Assembly: GCF_020991415.1 (NCBI RefSeq)
Contig: NZ_JAJMOY010000012.1
Location: 42,123 to 106,122, forward strand
Direction: 5' to 3'
DNA length: 64,000 nt
Origin: Flavobacterium sp. ENC
GTDB taxonomy: Bacteria > Bacteroidota > Bacteroidia > Flavobacteriales > Flavobacteriaceae
Made by a program: the position numbers and the translations under genes. Under the pieces are notes generated by a model. That model searched no databases and was not told where the DNA came from. It saw only the letters and a program-made list of their open reading frames with translations. This document shows, in pieces, positions 57,912 to 64,000 of the stretch (within the stretch, counting starts at the first letter, position 1; each line of letters opens with the position of its first letter).

Positions 57912-60065
57912 TTATTGTTTCAGCACTTTTTTAGAATAAGTCCCTTTGTCATCATTAATTTTAACGATGTAAAGTCCTCTTGGTAATTTTGAAATTTCGA
58001 TTTCAGATGAATTTCCTTTCACAAAACTTAGCGGTTTTTTCAATACACTCTGTCCGGAAATAGTGAAGACTTCCACGAATCCGTCACCTTGATGATCGGT
58101 GCCAATTTTTAAATAATCATTCGTTTCATTGATAAAAAGGGTCCTGTCAGTGCTCTCCGTTTCTGCAGCAACATCTTTTGTTATAGCATTTTTTGCCGTG
58201 GATTCGATCTGCACCAACTGCCATTGCTGATTTAAGCCGCCGGTGTACGACCAAACCTGAATATTGGCGCCATTGGCTGTAGAAACATTTTCAACATCAA
58301 GTGATTTTCCGCTGTTTACATTGATTATTTTATAATAACCTCCTCCAAGACTGGTCACCGTCCATTTGAATTCATTGGTAGCAGCGAAAGTTTTTTGCAC
58401 CACTTTTACGCCATCGCCGGTACCATTATTTTCGGTGGTCAGGTACATTTGAGTTGATTTCACAATAATATAATAATTGCCACTTCCGGCCGACACGAAT
58501 TTCCAGCGCTGATTGTTTCCTCCGCCGTTTGTAATATCGTATTGCTGAATTCTGCTGCCGCTTGTTGTAGCATTATCCGCTACATCCAATCCTTTATTAC
58601 TGTTTCGGGAAATGATGTTGTAATAGCCCGGAAAACCAGTTGGCGGCGGTGTTCCTGCCCCCCAGGTAAATGTCACTGCCGAAGATCCGGGAACTGCATA
58701 ATCAAAAGCAGATGATCCTGAAACGATTCTGATAGTATTGGATCCGCCGGAGTTATATACGACAAGTGCAATCGATCCGTCAGGGTTTTTAAATCCTGCA
58801 GAAACTATACTGCCGTTTGTACTGGAAGAGTTTATTCGTAAAGCACCCGGCTTAACAAATTTTGAGATTTGCCCAATAATATAATAGGCTACATTTTTAG
58901 TGTAACTGGTACTATTATTCACCGTAATGGCTCCGAGACAAGTGTTGCATCCACCCGGAGTACGTGGTCCTAAACCCGAATTGTTTGCTGCGTTCCATTC
59001 CAGAACAGTTTTTGCCCAGTTATTGGTACTTCCGATCACCACATTTTGCATGTGCCAGCCAAAATCTCCACTAAAACTCCCACCCGATCCGGTGTATTGT
59101 TCTGTAAAATAAACGTTTTTATTGGTTGCATTTCGTACTGTAGACATAGCTGAAATATTCCCCAAATACAAGTGAAACGCTGCGCCATCAACATACCCGC
59201 TATTGTTTAAAACATCAATAGGATAAGCTGTATTGTCGCAATTATGATCAAAAGCTATGATTTTTATATTTCCGTAACCAGCTGATGCCATTTGTGGACC
59301 CAATTGTGTATTAATAAAATTCTTTTGTTCGGTTGAATTCATTAACATACTTGGTTCGTTGTTTGGATTTTCAGGTTCATTTTGGGGCGTTATTGCCCAA
59401 ATCGAAATTCCCTGCGCCTGCATAGCGGCAAAATATTTCACAAAATATCTCGCGTAAGCAGCATAATATTGTGTCTGTAAACTTCCGCCAACCCATGAAT
59501 TATTGGTTTTCATCCAGCGTGGTGCTGACCATGGAGTGGCTAATATTTTTATATTTGGATTAATAAGCAGAATCTTTTTTATAATCGGAATCAAATACGT
59601 CAGGTCTGGCCCGTTCAGGCTAAAATTATTCATATTGACATCACCCGATGTTTCATTATAACTATAAGAAGAGCTGCTTAAATCGGAGGCTCCTATACTA
59701 ATTCTAACTACATTGGCATTTAGACCCGTGGTCGGATTGTACAGATCATTTAATAATTGATTTTGCTGTGTGGCGGCCATTCCGCTGATCACTTCACAAC
59801 TTCCTTCGGTAAGGGTATAACCAAATCCGTCCATGGTCTGATAAGTAGTTGCTGGATTAATGGTTACCGTTGAAGGATTACTTCCTGAATTGGCACCAAA
59901 ACCTACCGTTGCCTGCTGTTGCAATAATTTGGACTGATCTCCTGTCGTCATCCACGGGGTTACCGTCTGAGCATTCGTTTTAACACTGAACAGAAATAAC
60001 ATAATGATTGGCATCATTATAAAACACTTTATTCGGTTTTTGTTTTTTGGGGTAATTTTACTCAT
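57912..60065 (-). CDS. GH30 family glycoside hydrolase with ricin-type lectin domain and T9SS signal
   Basis: A 717-residue secreted glycosidase. The signal peptide ends near residue 33 (VKTNAQ). The GH30 barrel and side beta-domain cover about 35-470 (MDGFGYTLTEGSCEVI, WSAPRWMKTN), with acid/base E230 (TPQNEP) and nucleophile E322 (VYFTEQYTG). This resembles glucosylceramidase/endo-beta-1,6-glucanase relatives. A RICIN/CBM13-like lectin domain (about 478-618) has QxW-type repeats (NNQRWKF, LNQQWQLV). The end (about 640-717) is a type A T9SS sorting domain (LPRGLYIVKI...KKVLKQ). Likely target: beta-glucan of fungi or algae; not proven. Confidence 0.9.
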   Translation of the reverse strand: MSKITPKNKNRIKCFIMMPIIMLFLFSVKTNAQTVTPWMTTGDQSKLLQQQATVGFGANSGSNPSTVTINPATTYQTMDGFGYTLTEGSCEVISGMAATQQNQLLNDLYNPTTGLNANVVRISIGASDLSSSSYSYNETSGDVNMNNFSLNGPDLTYLIPIIKKILLINPNIKILATPWSAPRWMKTNNSWVGGSLQTQYYAAYARYFVKYFAAMQAQGISIWAITPQNEPENPNNEPSMLMNSTEQKNFINTQLGPQMASAGYGNIKIIAFDHNCDNTAYPIDVLNNSGYVDGAAFHLYLGNISAMSTVRNATNKNVYFTEQYTGSGGSFSGDFGWHMQNVVIGSTNNWAKTVLEWNAANNSGLGPRTPGGCNTCLGAITVNNSTSYTKNVAYYIIGQISKFVKPGALRINSSSTNGSIVSAGFKNPDGSIALVVYNSGGSNTIRIVSGSSAFDYAVPGSSAVTFTWGAGTPPPTGFPGYYNIISRNSNKGLDVADNATTSGSRIQQYDITNGGGNNQRWKFVSAGSGNYYIIVKSTQMYLTTENNGTGDGVKVVQKTFAATNEFKWTVTSLGGGYYKIINVNSGKSLDVENVSTANGANIQVWSYTGGLNQQWQLVQIESTAKNAITKDVAAETESTDRTLFINETNDYLKIGTDHQGDGFVEVFTISGQSVLKKPLSFVKGNSSEIEISKLPRGLYIVKINDDKGTYSKKVLKQ

Positions 60066-60129
60066 TTTTTTTAAGGTTTTAATAATTTAATTTTTCTTTA
60101 TTTTTAAGACTAATTTTATTAATTACCTT

Positions 60130-60137
60130 CAAATTTA
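60130..60137 (-). promoter_or_regulatory. Possible -7 box (TAAATTTG) of the GH30 gene
   Basis: Exact TAnnTTTG on the minus strand, but in very AT-rich DNA where chance matches are likely, and the TTTG partner is 28 bp away. Confidence 0.35.
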
Positions 60138-60404
60138 TGTTAATTTTTAATAAAATAATAATTTACAAACTTAACAAAAACACATCAAAACAGCCATAAA
60201 ACCTTACAAAAACATATCTGTTTTAATTTCAAAATAGTGAATAACAGCAAATTATACAAAAATTAGTATTCTTTAAAAAATCAAATATTACATCAAAATC
60301 TCTTTTGTTTAAACAGTATAAAATAATGAGTATTCTGTAGAAAATATAAAATCAAAAATGCTGTTAAATGATAAATATCACAAAGTAAAGCCTTAGTTAT
60401 ATTG

Positions 60405-60412
60405 TATTTTTG
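60405..60412 (+). promoter_or_regulatory. Promoter -7 box (TATTTTTG) of the truncated haemoglobin gene
   Basis: Exact TAnnTTTG followed by CA, 24 nt before the ATG at 60437. It shows that the upstream in-frame start at 60410 cannot be used. Confidence 0.65.
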
Positions 60413-60436
60413 CAATTGAATTTTACCTTTTTAAAC

Positions 60437-60820
60437 ATGGCAACTCAGGATATTTCAAGTTTAGGCGATATTAAACTTTTAGTGAATACTTTTTATGCAA
60501 AAGTGCAGGATGATGAATTAATCGGTCCGATTTTTAATGAAAAAATGTTAGGAAGATGGCCGGAACATCTGGAAAAGATGTATCGTTTTTGGCAGACTAT
60601 TTTGTTAGAAGAACATACGTATTCCGGAAGTCCTTTCCCTCCACACAAACAGTTACCGGTAAATCAGACTCATTTTGATCGCTGGATGGAAATCTTTACA
60701 ACAACTGTCGACTTTTTGTTTGTCGGTAAATTAGCCGAAGAAGCTAAAGTCCGTGCTGCAAATATGGCGTATATGTTCAATTATAAAATTGAGTATTTCA
60801 GGAATGCTGAAAATCTCTAG
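60437..60820 (+). CDS. Group III truncated haemoglobin
   Basis: A 127-residue small haem protein of the truncated (2-on-2) haemoglobin family. The pattern DIKLLVNTFYAKVQDDELIGPIFNEKM followed by WPEHLEKMYRFWQTILLEEHTYSGSPFPPH and HFDRWMEIFTTTVDFLFVGKLAEEAKVRA fits group III, with a probable proximal histidine in the HFDRW segment. It binds oxygen or other small ligands, possibly for redox or nitric oxide handling. The start at 60437 follows a -7 box; the frame itself opens earlier. The next gene is an oxygen-dependent hydroxylase, 155 nt away. Confidence 0.93.
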   Translation: MATQDISSLGDIKLLVNTFYAKVQDDELIGPIFNEKMLGRWPEHLEKMYRFWQTILLEEHTYSGSPFPPHKQLPVNQTHFDRWMEIFTTTVDFLFVGKLAEEAKVRAANMAYMFNYKIEYFRNAENL

Positions 60821-60975
60821 TCTGATAAGCAAGCCAAAAAAGCTATTTGCTATCTGCCTACTGAACTCACGAAAAACGCAATAAAAAATCATTTCGAGCA
60901 AAAAAAACAGAACGAATAGCAAAAAATAGCCGTCTTAATTCGTAATTTTACATTCTAATCTACAACGTTTTCGAA

Positions 60976-62733
60976 ATGAATGCCAATATTGAAACAAACC
61001 CGTTATTAGAGCGATTGCCTAAACATTTAAAGCAATTTATCAAACCTCAGGATTATAGCGATTACACCCCTATTAATCAGGCGGTTTGGCGTTATGTAAT
61101 GCGCAAAAATGTAGATTATTTATCAAAAGTAGCGCATCATTCTTATTTGGAAGGTTTACGAAAAACTGGAATTGAAATTGATTCTATTCCGAGTATGTAT
61201 GGCATGAACCGGATTCTGACCGAAATTGGCTGGGCTGCGGTTGCTGTTGACGGATTTATTCCGCCTAATGCTTTTATGGAATTTCAGGCGTACAACGTTT
61301 TGGTTATTGCATCAGATATCAGACAATTAGAACATATCGAATACACACCTGCACCGGACATTATCCACGAAGGTGCCGGCCACGCTCCTATTATTGCCAA
61401 TCCTGAATATGCGGAATACCTGCGTCGTTTTGGAGAAATTGGCTGCAAAGCTATTTCATCGCATAAGGATTATCAGATGTACGAAGCGATTCGCCTGCTT
61501 TCTATTTTGAAGGAAGCTGAAGATACACCACAGGAAAAAATCGACGAAGCCCAAAAAGCAGTTGCTGATTTACAAAACAATATGGGTGAATTATCTGAAA
61601 TGGCCCAAATTAGGAACCTGCATTGGTGGACGGTTGAATACGGACTGATCGGAACCGTTGAAGATCCTAAGATTTACGGTGCAGGGCTGCTTTCGTCCAT
61701 TGGGGAAAGTGCCTGGTGCATGACTGATAATGTGAAGAAAATCCCTTATGATATCTCGGCAGCGAATCAGAATTTTGATATTACGCAATTACAGCCTCAA
61801 TTATATGTAACTCCCAATTTTTCTTATCTAAGTTTGATTCTGGAAGAATTTGCCAATAAAATGGCTTTGCGCACCGGCGGAATTTCAGGTATTAATAAAC
61901 TGATTCATTCGAATGCTTTAGGCACGATTGAACTGAGTACGGGCTTACAGGTTTCGGGTGTTTTTACCAATGTGATTGAAGACGAAGGAAAACCTGTCTA
62001 TATTCAGACCACAGGAAAAACAGCTTTGGCATACCGAGAAAAAGAATTAGTGGGTCACGGCACCCTGACACATCCGGAAGGATTCGGAAGTCCGATTGGG
62101 AAACTGAAAGGTTTTAATCTGGCGATTGAAGATATGAGCCCGAAGGATTTACAGGCGTATAACATTGTTGAAAATGAAACTGTAAAACTAGAGTTTGAAG
62201 GCAATATTATTGTGGAAGGTGAAATCATTACCGGCTCCAGAAACCTGCACGGAGAAATCATTCTGATCAGTTTCAGGAATTGTAGGGTAACACATGGGGA
62301 GACTGTATTGTTCCAGCCAGAGTGGGGAAATTACGATATGGCCATTGGCAAAAAAGTCGTTTCGGCATTTTCAGGACCGGCAGATGTTAATAGTTTTGAC
62401 CTGATCAATACTGTACCGACCACAACCACCATAAAAGCAAAACATACTGACGAACGTGATGAATTGGAAACGCTATATCAGACTGTTCGTTTGATCAGAG
62501 AAAGTAAAAATTCCACATCAGAGGTAAAATCTGTATTCGAAAAAGTTAAAAATAATCATGCTAACGACTGGCTGCTTTCTTTGGAAATCGCTGAATTACT
62601 GAAGGATTCAGATGAAACGCAATTATTGCAGGAAGTTTTAGTTTACCTGGATCAATTGAAAGAAAAACGTCCTGAAGTCGCGCACTTGATTTCGGGTGGT
62701 CTGGATTTGATTTTTGATAAGAAAGCTGTTTAG
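60976..62733 (+). CDS. Aromatic amino acid hydroxylase (phenylalanine 4-monooxygenase type), long form
   Basis: A 585-residue non-haem iron, pterin-dependent hydroxylase, probably acting on phenylalanine. The iron ligands are H131 and H136 (IIHEGAGHAP) and E221 (WWTVEYGLIG). Relative to animal enzymes, about 45 extra residues (roughly 165-212, helical, charged: ILKEAEDTPQEKIDEAQKAVADLQ) lie between the second His and the Glu. The C-terminal 270 residues (about 315-585) are not part of the usual hydroxylase and I do not recognise them. Similar long forms are known in some bacteria (from memory, Bacillus cereus group). No pterin recycling gene is adjacent. Confidence 0.9.
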   Translation: MNANIETNPLLERLPKHLKQFIKPQDYSDYTPINQAVWRYVMRKNVDYLSKVAHHSYLEGLRKTGIEIDSIPSMYGMNRILTEIGWAAVAVDGFIPPNAFMEFQAYNVLVIASDIRQLEHIEYTPAPDIIHEGAGHAPIIANPEYAEYLRRFGEIGCKAISSHKDYQMYEAIRLLSILKEAEDTPQEKIDEAQKAVADLQNNMGELSEMAQIRNLHWWTVEYGLIGTVEDPKIYGAGLLSSIGESAWCMTDNVKKIPYDISAANQNFDITQLQPQLYVTPNFSYLSLILEEFANKMALRTGGISGINKLIHSNALGTIELSTGLQVSGVFTNVIEDEGKPVYIQTTGKTALAYREKELVGHGTLTHPEGFGSPIGKLKGFNLAIEDMSPKDLQAYNIVENETVKLEFEGNIIVEGEIITGSRNLHGEIILISFRNCRVTHGETVLFQPEWGNYDMAIGKKVVSAFSGPADVNSFDLINTVPTTTTIKAKHTDERDELETLYQTVRLIRESKNSTSEVKSVFEKVKNNHANDWLLSLEIAELLKDSDETQLLQEVLVYLDQLKEKRPEVAHLISGGLDLIFDKKAV

Positions 62734-63219
62734 TTTTTTTCGAAAGCACTCCGTTTTATAGGGGATTTTGTCCTCAGATTTACTGATTTAAACGGATTTT
62801 TGCTTTTTTTTTCGCAGATTTTGCAGATTGAGGAGATTTTATTTCATGTAAAGGCGCGAAGTTTTTTGTTATTTATATGAAGTAGTTTGTTCGCGGATTT
62901 AAACTGGTTTGCACAGATTTTTTTTCTCACAGATTTGGGAGATTGAGCAGATTATTTTTCTAGGAAAATGGGTTTTGTTTGCGGATTTAATAGATTTAAA
63001 CCGGTTTACACAGATTTTTTTTCTTGCAGATTGGGCAGATGGCCAGATTTGATTTCACGCAAAGGCGCGAAGGCGCAAAGTTTTCTATGTGTTTTGTGAT
63101 TCGACGGAGGACAACCTAGCGATAGCGATCAGACGAAGTAAAAGATCAAGGAATTGATCTGTAGCAAAAAACCTTAGAACCTTAGAACCTTTGTAACTCT
63201 GAACCTTAGAACCTTTCCT
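62734..63219. repeat. Decayed repeat-rich intergenic region
   Basis: 486 nt without genes. Imperfect units of the form gcggatttaa...cacagatttttttt recur at about 62894 and 62978 (spacing about 85 nt), with many CAGATT words. The words aaaggcgcgaag (62850) and ttcacgcaaaggcgcgaagg (63054) are typical flavobacterial intergenic repeats. A short tandem run of gaaccttagaacct lies at about 63175-63215. No CRISPR-like regular spacing. Confidence 0.65.
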
Positions 63220-63849
63220 TTACAATTTCAAATCCTCATTGAAATCCGTATCCGATTCAATGGTTTTTCCGTTGTATTGTAATTTCCAGCCCATTGAATT
63301 TGTTAAGATCAGAATCTTAGACAGTTCACTGATCAGTCGGTTCTGGGCGTTTGATTTAAGGGAAGATTTTTCGATTTTCTTTGCCAGATTGGCTTTAACC
63401 GATTTATTGATTTTATTGTAATCGTCTCCTGTAAACGGGTTCAGTTTACTTTGTTCGACGTCATAAAACTGAATATCAGGATTGATTGTTATTTCTTCTT
63501 TTGGGATATTCAGAATGGTAATCGTTTTATTTTTTTCGTCGATATCGTATTTCATTTTATGCAAATCGTAGGCTACAGTAACATTTGCATTAACAACAAC
63601 AAGGGCTTTCTTCTCAAAAGAAACCATGTCCATTAAATATTTCTGTTGATTTTTATAGGTGATCACTTCTGAAAAATGTCCTTCGGTCACCACTAATTTC
63701 CCAACATTTAAAATTTGCTGCTGAATCAGATTGGTGTTATAGTCAATTGTAGAATCATCTTCCTTTTTGAATTGGCAATATTTGAAAGCCAAAATCACAA
63801 GAACTACAATTACTGCTACGGATAAAATTCTTTTCAGTAAGTTTTGCAT
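63220..63849 (-). CDS. DUF4230 family membrane-anchored protein
   Basis: A 209-residue protein of the DUF4230 family, function unknown. One N-terminal membrane span (about 8-24, ILSVAVIVVLVILAFKY), then a periplasmic or extracellular domain with VGKLVVTEGHFSEVITYKN, VNANVTVAYDLHKMKYDID and TITILNIPKEEITINPDIQFYD, the typical pattern of the family. It ends in a helical part. The flanking regions on both sides are repeat-rich, so it seems to be an isolated gene. Confidence 0.88.
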   Translation of the reverse strand: MQNLLKRILSVAVIVVLVILAFKYCQFKKEDDSTIDYNTNLIQQQILNVGKLVVTEGHFSEVITYKNQQKYLMDMVSFEKKALVVVNANVTVAYDLHKMKYDIDEKNKTITILNIPKEEITINPDIQFYDVEQSKLNPFTGDDYNKINKSVKANLAKKIEKSSLKSNAQNRLISELSKILILTNSMGWKLQYNGKTIESDTDFNEDLKL

Positions 63850-63910
63850 TATAATTTAATTAGTAGACCAATTTACTTCTTTTTTTCAAAAGGATTCTGG
63901 TTGGGGTAAA

Positions 63911-64000
63911 GTTTTTTTTGCCACGAATGGCACGAATTTTCACTAATCTATACTTTTGTTTACTGATAAATTCCAACCGCGCTAATTCGTGTTAATTCGC
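63911..64000. repeat. Fragment of the GCCACGAAT repeat family at the right edge
   Basis: gccacgaatggcacgaattt (from about 63921) with later words actaatc, gctaattcgtgttaattcgc. It shares its start and the cacgaatt words with the inverted repeat upstream of ilvA but is diverged and cut by the window edge. Confidence 0.6.

Larger units (their letters stand above)
60066..60436. other. AT-rich divergent region between the GH30 and truncated haemoglobin genes
   Basis: 371 nt, extremely AT-rich, no frame. On the minus strand a -7 box TAAATTTG (60130-60137) lies 64 nt before the GH30 start, with a distant TTTG at 60166-60169. On the plus strand the haemoglobin promoter box lies at 60405-60412. Confidence 0.5.

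Noticed and set aside
60731..60922. 63-codon minus-strand frame after the truncated haemoglobin
   Set aside because: Mostly antisense to the haemoglobin gene, no domain, no promoter.
62734..63219. Possible CRISPR array in the repeated CAGATT region
   Set aside because: Repeat units are degenerate, of unequal spacing, without distinct spacers or cas genes.

Overview
The window is a 64 kb piece of chromosome from a Bacteroidota member, almost certainly Flavobacterium or a close relative (Flavobacteriaceae). The signs are: AT-rich DNA; many promoters with the Bacteroidota -7 box TAnnTTTG; genes mostly without Shine-Dalgarno sites; a SusC/SusD pair; a type IX secretion (T9SS) C-terminal signal; DUF3467 directly after rpoC; many lipoproteins; and several intergenic repeat families typical of flavobacteria. 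No rRNA, phage, insertion sequence, plasmid or CRISPR locus is visible. The naming is inference from family knowledge, not a database result.

Layout. 1-1960: partial MoxR ATPase and a SurA-type chaperone. 2496-5678: GH13 alpha-amylase of the archaeal type, and release factor 3. 5765-6502: CxxC membrane protein. 6631-6742: candidate small RNA. 6864-20629: the conserved translation/transcription block, read on the minus strand as tRNA-Thr, tRNA-Tyr, tRNA-Thr, tuf, tRNA-Trp, secE, nusG, rplK, rplA, rplJ, rplL, rpoB, rpoC, DUF3467. 20720-22303: hibernation factor, XerC-like recombinase and rpsU. 22551-32038: acyl-CoA dehydrogenase with an HhH protein, an amino acid permease, PspC, DUF2851, an exonuclease, a CBS-type cysteine enzyme and a porin. 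32312-36891: SusD/SusC. 37251-41510: RNase HII, a SnoaL-type secreted protein, and a quinone reductase/SDR/AraC group. 41757-44007: lipB and two paralogous lipoproteins. 44316-49362: lysS, a lipoprotein, a D-lactate-type dehydrogenase and two Spy-like proteins. 49436-53219: hemL, a glucosaminidase, a D-cysteine desulfhydrase/ACC deaminase-like protein, an HExxH protein and DUF5522. 53560-57828: hutU, DUF4136 and ilvA with an isoleucine leader peptide. 57912-63849: GH30 glycosidase, truncated haemoglobin, aromatic amino acid hydroxylase and DUF4230.

Most of the window is core genome. The most interesting signals are regulatory and lie between genes: (1) a complete transcription attenuator with a 19-residue Ile-rich leader peptide in front of ilvA, followed by an inserted inverted repeat; (2) a near-perfect Shine-Dalgarno site in front of rpsU in a genome that otherwise lacks them, matching bS21-linked autoregulation; (3) a tRNA-tuf promoter whose predicted start lies inside the 5' stem of the preceding terminator; (4) a promoter-to-terminator unit of about 100 nt with no gene, downstream of rpoC; (5) back-to-back promoters next to the SusCD operon, one of which drives only tiny coupled reading frames. 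No wholly new multi-gene system could be supported.
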